The position numbers and the translations under genes are program-made. Under the pieces are notes generated by a model that searched no databases, was not told the DNA's origin, and worked only from the letters and a program-made list of their open reading frames with translations. Shown in pieces: positions 52,908 to 63,879 of a stretch of DNA of 64,000 nt; within the stretch, counting starts at the first letter, position 1, and the number at the start of each line of letters is the position of its first letter. The stretch is from Marasmius tenuissimus (lineage: Eukaryota; Basidiomycota; Agaricomycetes; Agaricales; Marasmiaceae), in the NCBI GenBank assembly GCA_029532415.1, contig JAQOTA010000052.1, forward strand, positions 3,720,001 through 3,784,000. The letters are read 5' to 3'.

Positions 52908-54476
52908 TCCCCTCTCAGCTGTAGAAATGCTTTTAAATTCCCCGTCGCCGTTTCGTTGCACAGCCACCCAACACTTTTCACAGTCTTCGTATATCGCTCT
53001 CAAAATTGCCAGATCTCGGACGTTACTCAGCTCGCAAGCATCTTAGAGCTACGTGCAATTGTATGCATCAGTAGCCGTCGAGTGGAGGGGGGCGGGACGG
53101 TTTAAACGCCCGGAGCTATAAGGCATAAAAAGGGCACCATACACTTTCTCGTGGCGTAAAAGGGTTTTTCATCTACCGTTTTGCTCGAAACGGGTCTGGC
53201 TGGTATCAATAAGCCCCTGCTCAACCCATCGTCGCATTCGTTACAAAGCCCAGTTGCAGTCGGGAGAAAATTTTTCCTCAACGACGTTGCCGTTTTGGTA
53301 TCTGTCAACATTGGGAGATTGAAGGTCTGTGCTCTTGGTCTCTTCAGGGGCACCATTGCTGATTTGTCCCTTCCGCATTCCGGATTTTTCCCTCCCCGGG
53401 TAGACAGCATTAGTCGTACTTGGTAGTGCGGCTGTTATGAGAGGTACTTATACGCCATCCCCCGTAGACTTGCGAACCTCGCATTTACTTCTCAAGGATA
53501 GCATTCTCGCTCTCCCATTCGTATGGCGGTTCTCTATAGGCTCCTTCGGATTTTTTCCCTACCTACTCGTTTCGACGAGAGAAATTCTTGACGTTGACTT
53601 GCCATTCGAACCTCACTGGCACGACCTATGTCAGATTACCTGCCCACTAGTTCTCCCTTTTCCGACTACTCTCGCTCACAAAACGCCTCTCAACCTGATC
53701 CCTCGTCATCATCCTTCCTCTCATTATTGCTCCTCCCGTTGTAGTCCGAGGAAAAGGTCGGCACGCCCTCGTCACTGTGCCTTTACACGGCCATATGGAG
53801 TTTGGCCTTGTCGTTGTGTATCGTCAGCGAGCTGGGAGATCACGGGCGCTGCTGGGTCTGACAGCAATATGGAAGTGAGGGCCGCCGTGAGCACCTGTAA
53901 TTGGGGTCGAAGGGCTCGGTTTTGGCGGTGGAGGGTGATAGGAGGATTTAAGCGCCCAGAGTTGCAGTCCGATGATCGGGGGGTCGATGTATTGTCTTTC
54001 GGGAAACTACGGCCACAAGTTCTCGGTAGTACCAGCCAAATGGTATCCGAGGACCTGAACTTGCAAACTTTTTCTTTGTTATCCTAGTTCCAGATTGTTT
54101 TATCCCCGTTTATATCGATTTTCGTACGATCACTTCACCTACGGCTGGTTCCCGCTTTTCGAATATAATTACTTTCGCAAGTTTATCACCATTGCTAGAA
54201 TCACGCTGTAATAAATGCTGTATGCTATCCCCTCGAACGATGACTCTTCTGCCCCGAGGCCTGATCTTTGCTCTGCCTACACATCGCGTTTCGTTGCACC
54301 AACAAATACAGCGGTTCAACTCCCGATAGTTATCGTCCTTCTACGAGCACGATTTGCCAGATATTTGAGAGGGGAGGTGGCGAAATCAACCATGAATTAG
54401 CCATAAAGTGGTTCTGCAAGACTACGCAACGGGAACAAGAAAAACACTCACAAAAAAGCGCAGGTGCAATTGCGTC
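52908..54476. other. Unassigned stretch right of Gypsy-B
   Basis: No retrotransposon or host-paralogue similarity was found. A 216-codon + frame (53,437-54,087) and an overlapping one near 53,722-53,873 (VVVRGKGRHALVTVPLHGHM) are the only notable open frames. The second looks less like a shadow, with a regular hydrophobic pattern, and could be an exon, but I cannot place splice sites around it. The first bases TCCCCTCTCAG, read on the minus strand, resemble a polypurine tract next to the LTR end. Confidence 0.3.
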
Positions 54477-55920
54477 TCACACCGAGAACCTCCTACATAC
54501 CCAATTGATCTCGTCGTGATCCATGAAGTCTCGCCGTTTCTCGTGGTCTTCCCAAATCCTCGTCTTCACAGTAAACGGCGCACGAATGGCGGATAGTCGT
54601 CCTTGTTCATCGCACCTTGTAAAAACCTGTTGTGCTCTAGAGAGGTCTTCTTCACTCGTTCCGTCATTGAGAGTTATGTCGGAAAAAGGAATTATGAGCT
54701 CTATTTCAACAGATACGAATCTGGTGGCGGAGAGCAGTGAATCTATAGCATCCCATTCATCCTTAAGGACTCGAAAACCACTTCCGGAGACGTTGAAGGA
54801 GATGTTACGAAGACGGTGAGATGTGAGTGTGTTGAGCATGTCCCGAATCAAGCCCAGCATTACTGAGTCATAGGTAGCTTGAACGACGTTTCGAATACTC
54901 ACAACGAGACTTTCGAGGCGTTGTGGCATCGATAAGTCATAGTAAGCTTACAAGTTTGACAAGTCATTAGCATCCTGATTGAATATGAACTAGATGAGAT
55001 TCACCTGTTGCTGATAGCGTCACGTAGCCAGTGTCGAACCCGAGATGTAGAAAACGTAACTCCGTACAGCTATAGAGATAGGGCTCAATGGCTGGTTGGA
55101 TAATTGCATCCCACTCCCCTTCAACATCGATCTTGTATAGAGAAAGATTCGAAAGAAGAGGAGGAACCCTGGTACTGATCCACCGGTAGAAGATGGATAA
55201 CCCTCTGGTATCAATGGTATCATCTCCCCCTCCCAACTCCAGTGTCCTCAGGGACGCGGGAAGGTGACACCCGGAGGGCTTTGTCCGAATTGTCCCCTCT
55301 AAATCTTCGATGCTGTGGACACCTCGTGCTTCCAAGCATCCACTATGCATTCTGAGGACCTCCAAACAAGGAAATGAGCACGTAAAGTCGATCAAGGCCC
55401 TAGCATCATGTTCACTGAATAAGTGCAACTCGAGGACGGTGATATGGCCGAAGGAAGAGAGAAACAGGTGGGCGAGTTCTCCCAGTTTGGGGCCCTTCGC
55501 TTCAGACGAGAGAAGCCTTGCGCCATCATAGGCCAGATGCAACTTCTTCAGGGATGAGACCCGATCTTTGAAATGCATCAAGATCAACTTGAGAGAATAA
55601 CTCGAGGTTGTATCCTCGAATGACTCATCGCTACCGGTGATAGTCGCGAGCTCGGACTCTCTGAAGTTCAATCTAGTTTCTTGAATGAACTCCGGCACGG
55701 TGGAGTACCGCGGTTCCAATAGTGAAGCGATGCTGAGGAGCTGACGCTCGTTTCCACCATCAACCTCGAATTCTTGGAAGATCTGGAAGCGGCAGTAGGG
55801 CATCCACGAACGGCAGACAAGAGAACAAGGGAGCAGAGTTTTGTGGTTGCATTGGCTGAGGATTTGTTGGACAAGTTCGAAAGGGAGCTTGCAGTCGAGG
55901 TCGCCACGCGTCAAGGGCAT
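54477..55920 (-). CDS. F-box protein, two exons (461 aa)
   Basis: Exon 1 (55,920-55,005) starts MPLTRGDLDCKLPFELVQQI and contains the F-box (LPFELVQQILSQCNHKTLLP, then CSLVCRSWMPYCRFQIFQ). An intron from donor GTGAAT (55,004) to acceptor TTGTAAG (54,947) joins in frame to exon 2 (54,946-54,477; YYDLSMPQRLESLVVSIRNV). The combined 1,386 nt divide by three. The middle has LRR-like segments (LAHLFLSSFGHITVLELHLF, LPASLRTLELGGGDDTIDT). F-box proteins hand substrates to the SCF ubiquitin ligase; the substrate is unknown. A decayed paralogue lies at 34,407-35,010. No lesion was found. Confidence 0.8.
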
Positions 55921-56076
55921 GGTGGTAGTGGTGGTCCGAGGTCAAGAACGTTTAGCGCCTTTTTTCAGGACTGTGCTCTCGCGTGATCGATTCGGGCCGG
56001 AATTAAATGTCGGTATTCTTGTATATCAAATTGTACGTATCATTGGTAAAGGGAGGAGGGGTTAAAATCGGGATCC

Positions 56077-57906
56077 TCAAGGGGCCCATAGAACACGAAC
56101 AAAAACAGTAACGTCTACCGCATCATTTTCCACTACTGGCCGATGTATTTCTGCTACCATCACCCCTTTGCTCAAGGCACTCCGTATTTTTAGCTTATTG
56201 TACCCCCAGAGACTGCAGGTCGAACTGAACATCTGGCACTTGCCTGTGGAGCGTAATAGTCATAATCATACGTTCTGTGTTTCGGTCCAGTCAATGGGGT
56301 GAACATACCTTTATGTCCCACCGTCACATATGATATACTGCCGGGTCATTAATATTAGAGATTGCAAACATATGCTGAGCGCAACAACCGCGCTCGGGAG
56401 GGTTTAAACACCGCAAGTATATCCCCAAGTCACTGACGGCGACATTCGCTTTGAGAATAGCATTGTAGCCTTGTGGGTGAACCTCCAGTACCCTATAAGT
56501 AAATAAAACAGTGTTTCGAGGTTAGTCACAAGTCTTTGAAATATCTGAAGTACTTACCATTTGAGCCCACCACACTCAAGCTCCTCACCTCTTAAGATGG
56601 CGCCCGAAACCTTTCTCCAGCTATCAATTCGTAGGGTAGAAGACTGGAGATCTTGAATCGGGTCTGACAAGCTCTCCGCCACAAATGTGGAGGCTTGTAT
56701 GATCGTCAATCAGGTTTTCAGGCATATGGGAGGCCCTTGGCGCGTACCGTCTCTTACAGAAGCAGGTGACTTCTGGACGTCGCCTGAACGTAGTGGCCTA
56801 GTATTTTCAGAGCTCGAATTACTCTCCTGCCAGGCTTTTGTAAAGGCTCGGAGATAGACAGAAACTTGGAAGCGTGTTTCCAAGACGATCGAACGGCTCG
56901 CCAGCAGTCGTTTCTTTGAGTCAAAGTAGGTGAATCCAAAGTCAATGTCGGACCTTGTGAATCTGTGGTAAGCATCTGAGTGGATATCAGTCGGAAGGAA
57001 ATATCCAAGTAGAGAAGATATAGTGCGGGTACTGAAACTCACGTGAGGTAATGAAAAGAGTGGGATCTTCGCAGTTTGAGACAGCAAGAGCGTAATGCGC
57101 GTAGGAGTCGGGCATCTCATCGGTTTCCGTCTCGGTACTAGGAATACGAGCAAGGTAAACAGACATAGTGTCTTCGAGAGGCGTAAAACCGAGGGTAGGA
57201 TGTCCGACAGGATAAAAAAGGATCTTCCTGATCGTGACTATAGTGTGAGTACCATCATCGCATTTGGGTCGCTAGCGGAAACTGAAACTCACCATTCATG
57301 ACCGGCACATTTGAATTTGGGGCTGGCTAGCTCTATGCAGCCCTCCTGCAGCGATGATTTCCAAAAGGTCGACGTATAGACTTGTCCAGCTCGAGCTGTT
57401 CCGGGGTATCAGGAAGATACTTCTCAATGAACGCTGAACCTGCGATATGATTAGCTACATAGTATCAGGAGGGCTATGAAGGGATATCCTCACGGTCGTG
57501 GATAGAAACCATGTCAATGTGGTCGGAAGGCAAGGAGAAAAATTTCAAATAAAGGGGCATGATATAGAAGCCCGCGTCTTGGACGGCCCGGCCGGATAAA
57601 CCGGAATTTGACTGACTAGAATCCTCAGATAATAGTTCTTGCTCATCGACCTTCGCAAATGGTACAACTCCCCTGAGAACAAGTTCCACGAGTTCAAGAT
57701 CAGGTAGGGACTGGGCTCACCAGCGATTCACAATCCCTCGTGTGATAAAAGCTTTGCACTACCTCCGGAAGTTGGTGTGGGTCGTCGAAGTATACAACCG
57801 ACGTTTCATCACATCTGTCCATACTGTTGGGGCTGGGGCTCTGGTCAACGTCCATGGAGCTTCGTGGGAGCCAAACGACACCGGAGGGTTTTGATATTAT
57901 ATTCAA
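56077..57906 (-). CDS. Tandem MATH-domain protein, nine exons (about 445 aa)
   Basis: Exons: 57,906-57,763; 57,710-57,493; 57,439-57,382; 57,345-57,293; 57,227-57,043; 56,975-56,748; 56,693-56,558; 56,492-56,339; 56,238-56,077. They total 1,338 nt, divisible by three, and all introns are GT..AG of 35-100 nt (one of 36 nt is short). The first MATH domain shows GHEWKILFYPVG, YAHYALAVSNCEDP and DFGFTYFDSKKRLL; the second LRIDSWRKVSGAILRGEEL, CGGLKWVLEVHPQG, IYLRCLNPPERGCCAQHMF and RSALSKGVMVAEIH. MATH (TRAF-like) domains bind peptide motifs in partners, often for ubiquitin ligases; no BTB domain is seen. A later start (MDVDQSPSPNS, about 57,855) is possible. The left-arm copy at 35,050-36,022 shares the intron joining the two domains. 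Confidence 0.75.
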
Positions 57907-58763
57907 GATCTACCTACCAGTCGTCTTTGGGTCGGACTTGTCTCAGCAATGAGTCGAGTCAAGGACAACAAACATGACATTCGAAAATTGCCGACGAGGT
58001 GAATAATTGATGAATGGTGGTTGCGAGACAAGACGTGACGCGTAAAAGACGGAAAACGTAATGCTCGCATCGAATTGCGTTCACGTGAAAACGCGTTGTT
58101 CTTACGCGCCTTGTATCTACAGGTCGTATGGGTCCCTTGTGAGTTGTGGCTAGTGTACAGTTGGTAAGACGCCGGATCAATCCCAAACATGTACTCATAC
58201 CTTACTACAACTATTGGCGGGCATAAGTTGTGAAAGGATGAGCCCCAGGACAAGATAAATATCCAAGCTTTCGCTCGAAAGTTACTCTTTTTTCGGTTCA
58301 CGAGAATATTTGTACTTATCTTTCTTTCTACCATTTGGGGATGATACTTCGCCGGTTAGCTGCTCTCATATGGGTTGAACTCATGGTTTCACAAGGATCC
58401 GCTGGAAGGACGAACAAAATCCGAGTCTCAGTGGTCAACACGATGATTTCGTTTTTTTACTAGCGTATCCCGAGTCTAGATTCCGATACGCAGAGCATGA
58501 TTCTAATGTTTTCCTCGAATTGGTGTCTCTGAACAAATGTAAGTTAGACTCTTAGGGATGTGTATCAATCTCGTTCAAGCACTCTGATGCTTCCATTTCA
58601 ACTTCAGGTATCTATTATCATAGGCCTTGGTTGGACTACCCAATGTACTCACTTAGCCTCAGAAGGACCATAACCGACCATCACCATCTAAAACATGGCG
58701 GCAATCCCTCCCAAAGTCAAATATAAGAATAAATATTCCTCCGCTTTGGATGAGAGACATTGT
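57907..58763. other. Intergenic, nothing recognised
   Basis: It lies between the start of the tandem-MATH gene and the end of the F-box/LRR gene, both on the minus strand. It should hold the MATH promoter and the F-box/LRR 3' end. No supported open frame or repeat was found. Confidence 0.4.
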
Positions 58764-59658
58764 TTAAGTGATCGAAATGGTCAACCGCCAGCACCGAGTT
58801 CTAAGATATTCAACTTGCGCAGTATCTCGTTCGCCCGTTCCTTCATACGCAATTCGCTTTCCGACGGGGGGCGACGAGGAGTTCTGTAGGCAGCCGTCAT
58901 CATGGCCGACCTCAACCAGGGAGCCTGTGTGTATCGTAAGTTTTCCAGAATATTGATCGGCGTTGAAAATTGTCACCGCTTGTATAACCTCTTTGGTCAA
59001 ACATCTCTCGTCCACATGTTTCTCTACTATACTGAGAATGGTATGGACGGCGGGCATCTATCATGAAAAAAGTAAGGTCCCCACGAAGACGATCGTGTCG
59101 TATAAACACTTACTTCACCAGGCGTTTCATGGTTACTCCAGATCACGAACCGCCCTAACCCCGATTCTGCTCCGCTGAGGAGCTTGCCGAGACGGTTGAG
59201 TATGGTAGAGGTTTTATCGTCTAAGCACTCGAGCTCAACCATTACTCCGCTCTCTCCGAGTGCACTCATGCACCTCATCAAATCATTGTTGGCATGTACA
59301 GGACGACCGTTTGTGTAAACACCGAGCGTAAGAGCCTTCAAACCCTCCCTACGACCTGCAGGATTAAGAACCGAAATCAAAAACGGTTCCAGTCCAAACG
59401 GAATATCCTGCCACGATTCTATTGAACTGGAAAGATGCGCTGGGTTGTGATCTCGAACCGTGAGTGATTCAAGATTAGGGAGGCAATCGTCCGGAGACGA
59501 CACAATCCATTCCACGAGATCGTTGGAAACCCTCCCTGTGATGGTCAAGACCTCAACGCTGGTGCCTACAGCGCGGAGAAACCTGGTTGACTGATCGTCT
59601 CGCAACCAAAAAGTCGATAGCTCTCCATTCGCAGTCGACAGGTTGAGGTGGCGCAAGG
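58764..59658 (-). pseudogene. F-box/LRR gene, right-arm copy, C-terminal segment
   Basis: The LRR exon runs from 59,658 to the GTAAGT donor at 59,113 (LRHLNLSTANGELSTFWLRD; VSNDLVEWIVSSPDDCLPNL; VELECLDDKTSTILNRLGKL). The next exon begins at 59,057 (MPAVHTILSIVEKHVDERCL), and an intron from about 59,000 (GTGACA...CACAG) may precede the last part (RIAYEGTGERDTAQVEYLRT). No stop or shift was seen in this segment, so the break comes only from the two TIR elements upstream. Residues and splice sites match the left-arm pseudogene. Confidence 0.75.
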
Positions 59659-61306
59659 GAAATCAAGGCCAGGTTTCCTCAAAAACTGGGCAAAATACTT
59701 GAGTTTTCTCCTTACCTCATACTTACCTTATTACAACACGCTGACAGCTGTACTTGAGAGAACCTTGAGCAACACGGTTGAGTCGAACTTGAGGGAGGGA
59801 GTGAGTCAAACTTAAGGAAGTGAACAAGGTGGCTCAAGGTCGAGGTTGAGGGAATAGATGAGGCAACTCAAACTGTGCTCAAGGGTACCTCAACGTTGAC
59901 CTTGAGGGAGTAAATGAGCTGACTCAACTTCACTCAAGCTGCACTCAACAATGCTTTAAGGTTTGTCTCAAGTCAGCTCGGGCGAACACACATGAAAGGG
60001 TAGAACAAAATATATTGTATATGTTGTGTGAATACATAGGAGCAGCGAGTACTGTACCATTTCAAGATGTTCGACACGTTACAGGTCACAGGGGACCCCA
60101 TTTTGTCGAAATGTCACACCTAGTCACAGGTCTCAGGCCAATGTGTCGAAAATTTTTGGCGGTCCAGACCTCCTGTCACACAAAATTGGGTCAAAACCCT
60201 TCTAAAAATGGCATTTTTGGGTAAATTCTGTCAAATTTTTCTTCTCGGTCACGCCAGACCGAGCTCAGTGTCGAAAAGTTCAAATGGAGATTTTTGTCAC
60301 ACGTCACGCCCTGTGTCGAACATCCCGAAATGGTACAGTACACTGCATAGTGAGGGCTGCCATTATTCGGTGTGAGCACTGTACAACGTGCAGGGCTTAT
60401 GAAGTCAAGTGCTAACCTTGGGTTGGGCCGGTTTCTGGCCAGGACAACATATTCATTGACTGTGGAGAGGTTGTAAGTAGCTGAACCAGACAGACAGAGA
60501 GGGAGCACATATCAGTAGGTGACTCGGCGGTGAGTGCGTATCCTGCGTTGTTGTTTATTTCTTCCTTTCTACGCTACATTTCAGTGAGATACAGAGTGGA
60601 GGAGGGGGCTGGTTTATACATTACAGTGCTTCAAAATTATACATTGCATTAGAGCCGCTGCTATATCAATAGACGTTCATTTTACTCAAACCATTCATCA
60701 TGTTCTGTCCAACCTGTCCAAGTTTCAGAAACAAACGAGAATCGAGACAAAAAAAGACTCACAGCAACAAATGACTTCCGTCCTCATGAACCCTAAGCAC
60801 TCCATCTTCAGGTGTACACAAAGCTCTGGGATGCCAAGTTGGAAGGGACTCTGAGGATAACAAAGACAATGCACCCACTTTGTGGCAATTCATTGCTCAA
60901 GTTTGTACTTTCCTTTACTCATGTTCATACTCTTGAGTCTCTTTATCATTTGCTCAAGTCCACATTTTCCTTCACTCAAGTCTATTTTCCTCTTTGCTCA
61001 AGTCCATACTTTATGTACGCTCAAGTCTGACTTCTTCTCTCAAGGCTATTTATTCCCTACTCAATTTTCGCTCAAGTTCCCTACCTACATTAGTACAGAG
61101 TGAATCTCAAGTTTTCTGCTCAAGTCATTCTCAAGATTTCCTCAAGTCATTCCTTCAGATATTTGTCAAGGTAATACTCAATTTGATACTCAAGTTGAAT
61201 CTGATTTTGAGATCTACCACTTGAGCAGCATACTTGAGGGTGAAAACTTAAGTAAGGAGCCTCAAGGATTTTGCCCTGATTTTGAAGGGAAGGTGGCTGT
61301 GGAGTA
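59659..61306. mobile_element. TIR-A: 1.65-kb non-autonomous DNA transposon with CTCAAG subterminal arrays
   Basis: A 9-bp direct repeat GGCGCAAGG flanks it (59,650-59,658 and 61,307-61,315), and removing one copy restores the host LRR frame (TLPSLRHLNLS). Its ends are inverted relatives: left TCAAAAACTGGGCAAAAT then CTTGAG and CTCCTTAC, right on the other strand TCAAAATCAGGGCAAAAT then CTTGAG and CTCCTTAC. Both ends carry dense irregular copies of CTTGAG/CTCAAG over about 300 bp (59,690-59,975 and 60,895-61,270). No transposase frame is present. An 8- or 9-bp duplication with many short subterminal motifs is typical of hAT-like elements; the class is inference. Confidence 0.75.
60052..60338. 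mobile_element. MITE of 287 bp with TA target sites, nested in TIR-A
   Basis: Its terminal inverted repeats are 27 bp with two mismatches: CTGTACCATTTC, then AA or GG, then GATGTTCGACAC. It is flanked by TA on each side (60,050-60,051 and 60,339-60,340), the Tc1/mariner target. The TTCGACAC motif recurs inside in both orientations. There is no coding capacity. Confidence 0.75.
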
Positions 61307-61422
61307 GGCGCAAGGATGGCAGCGTGAGGGCGTCCAAAAAATGAATAGCATTGCGCCCCACACTCAACGTTTGAATGCTGGGAAGATTATTTGGCTGAGT
61401 TGGGAACCGGAACTCTCGAACC
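61307..61422 (-). pseudogene. F-box/LRR gene, right-arm copy, middle segment
   Basis: This host remnant lies between the two TIR elements. It reads EFRFPTQPNNLPSIQTLSVG and then NAIHFLDALTLPSLR, matching LNTLPMLSIFGVGRGWY and LFTVPCL of the left-arm pseudogene. Its end carries one copy of the 9-bp TIR-A target duplication. Confidence 0.7.
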
Positions 61423-63103
61423 CGCATCAGGAAAATCCGGATAGGCACCTTTATGCCATATTATGCTTTTGTGGGGTAATTGGACGAAGATTGAATAAAT
61501 GTGTCTGTTGTGTTCGCTTCCGGTTGCATACATTAGGCTTTGGCATCGCATAACGGTGCGTGTTTGTACTAATCACTATAATATGTAATAAGAGATTCAG
61601 ACAACTGTCAACCTTGTTTCCACCCAATTTCCACTTGTGGACTACCATATGTACAATGTGGGGCTCATAATGGAAACTGCTGCAGTCGGAACAAAGATGA
61701 TAGTGCTGAAGGAGACTGCGAGGATGGTCCTGAATTAGCACTGGGCTCATTCTTTTGTACGACGAGAAGTGCTGAAATTTAAGATTGAGAGGCACAAATT
61801 TGGACATGGTATATAGAATATACGGAGGGTACATGTTCGCGTCATTGCTCATAGTAGATGGTAATAAATCAGTTTTAGGGACTAGGCGAGTTGGTTCTGC
61901 GTCTTGACTTGCAATTGTTCTGGAGTTAGCAAGATGTCCAAAGCCGACGCTCAAGCAGCTGACAAGCGGGCCGCTAACCATCCGCCGTCCGTGGGAATCA
62001 ACCTAAATCAACTGTGCAGTTGACCTCGGCAAGTTCCGAAGCCACATTTTCGGACAACAAACAGTGGCTTTTTCTTCTCAAAAGTCAACTCGCAGTCGGC
62101 TCTTTCATCAACAAATTCCTTTTCCATCCATCTCCTCTGTATCGTCCAGCCTCTCACCCGCACGTGCTTCTTATCGAATGGATGAATGATTGTCTGGCTC
62201 TGTGAAGGATGTGCAAGGACATAGGTGCGTATCTTAACATTTCCCCCCCCCCTCTGACCCACTCTCATTGTCTTGCGGCCTCCCTCTAGTCATCCATTCA
62301 TGTGAATCCGCCCCATCTTGTAAGTCGTTGCTGACTTTGTGCATAGTACCACTGATCAGGATTATATTTGATAAACGTACAGATCACGAATCACCTGGGT
62401 TGACATTTGAGTCCGGGCTATCGTCCTTCAGCATCCACTTGCGCTGGTCCTCGCCCTCGCCCTCGCCTTCACATATAGCCTCAGTCCTTCATTGCGGTAA
62501 GTAAGGAGAGTCCGAATGCGTGAATTTGTGCTAACAACGTTTCTTAGGACTGGTGAGATTCGAAGTAACGGTCCACGGATACACCGCGCGCAATGCAGGT
62601 AAGCAATGATGTTTCATATCGAAACGGTGGTGCGGCTATAGCTAATCTTTCACAAATAGGCCACCATGGGCTGAGCAATGGGAATGTGGTTGGTATGACA
62701 TACAAGGTTTGTGTTGTGTCTCGACGTGTTAGTAGTGTATTAGTAGTCTAGCGCGTCACCATTTGTAGTACATAGGCGTGAATGAAGAATACTTTTTACT
62801 ACCTTTTAATGTCTTTTTGCGTCGAGCATGTGGAGTAAATGGGGTTGACGAATGCCAGAGAAAAGGAAAATGAGGGAGTAATATATCCTGAATTTGTTGT
62901 AATTAAGTCAATCTGAAGTCAAGATGGTTTCGAAGTTTGGGCCAAATTATGCAAAAATTAAACTACGTTATAACGGGACATGAGTAGCGAACATAATCGG
63001 CATAATTATGCTATTTATGCAGAATTTTGACGCCTTTCGACACGTGTGGAAATCTCTTGCCAGAATTCTCCATAAAGTTGCCGATCCCAATTTTCCTGAT
63101 GCG
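61423..63103. mobile_element. TIR-B: 1.68-kb non-autonomous element with about 33-bp inverted ends
   Basis: The left end CGCATCAGGAAAATCCGGAT, continuing AGGCACCTTTATG, is repeated on the opposite strand at 63,103 as CGCATCAGGAAAATTGGGAT, continuing CGGCAACTTTATG. Just inside both ends are copies of ATTATGC/GCATAAT. The block sits where the host F-box/LRR gene should continue (HIL to MRVREF in the protein). The target duplication is not clear. Inside, frames such as 61,451-61,981 look non-coding, and no transposase is seen. Confidence 0.6.
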
Positions 63104-63879
63104 AGTATTCAGAATATGTAGTGCGCCAAGGCTCCCAGCTCGTTCTAGAACAGACCGAAGGGCCATGGAATCCTGAACGTCACATTTGTCTAATGTGAGA
63201 ACTGTCCTATGTTCCCAAGACGAGAGGTTGAGAATACAAGGCTTGGAGGATCGTATTGTGGAATCGGTGATGGTGATTGATTTTAGATTAGGAGCGCAAC
63301 AGACCGCGTCGAGGAACGAAATATAGTCGGTCGGGTCACCAGCTGGCATGTGGCTCAGTGTGAGTTCTTCTAGTAGAGTATATCCCGTCCCGGGAGAAGT
63401 AGTATCCAGAGAAGGAAATGTGGTGTGAGATGGAGTGCAATAGGTCACAGACTTCCATCGATGGGACGAGGCTCGAATGACTTCAAAGAGTTGTTCAAAA
63501 GTCGACCGATGTCCTTTGAATGTTCGCAGGGTTATTTTCAGGTGGAGCAGAGAAGATCCCGTACAGTGGAGAACCTGTTTGAGAACATGTATGCCCCCAC
63601 TCGACGGGAAACGTGCATGCAAATCGCCCGGGTCGATCTCAACTCGAGACATCAAGCGGTGGCCGAACACGGCCTGCCGCCAGCATCTATGATTACAAAG
63701 AACGGGATGTGAGAGCTGAAACAGTGTCAGGAAGGGCACGGTTTGGCGTACCTGGAGACCTTGGCCAGCGTCCACAGCAATCCACTAACATCAAACAAAG
63801 ACGATAGATCAGAGAATTGTAGAATAATTTCCAAGATTTCTAAGGGCAAACTTTGGGCTGTGCTTTCATGGTAATTCAT
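63104..63879 (-). pseudogene. F-box/LRR gene, right-arm copy, N-terminal segment
   Basis: Exon 1 (63,879-63,752) starts MNYHESTAQSLPLEILEIIL with the F-box core; the donor GTACGC (63,751) and acceptor ATCATAG (63,687) join in frame to exon 2 (CWRQAVFGHRLMSRVEIDPG). LRR-like repeats follow (LLEELTLSHMPAGDPTDYIS; LTLDKCDVQDSMALRSVLER) up to LGALHIL, where TIR-B is inserted; the frame then reads about 30 codons into the element and stops at 63,011. The piece itself has no lesion and is the best guide to the decayed left-arm gene at 3,282-4,143. Confidence 0.78.

Noticed and set aside
56077..56709. Second MATH domain as a separate gene lacking a start codon
   Set aside because: The TGA at 56,710 lies in an intron (GTACGC...ACAAG); splicing joins both MATH domains in frame, and the left-arm copy has the same intron.
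59690..61270. CTCAAG arrays as a CRISPR or satellite repeat
   Set aside because: Spacing and context of the words are irregular, they are mirrored at the two ends, and a target duplication flanks the block, so they are subterminal repeats of a transposon.
61451..61981. 176-codon minus-strand frame
   Set aside because: It lies inside TIR-B, has no family resemblance or biased composition, and is not needed to explain anything.
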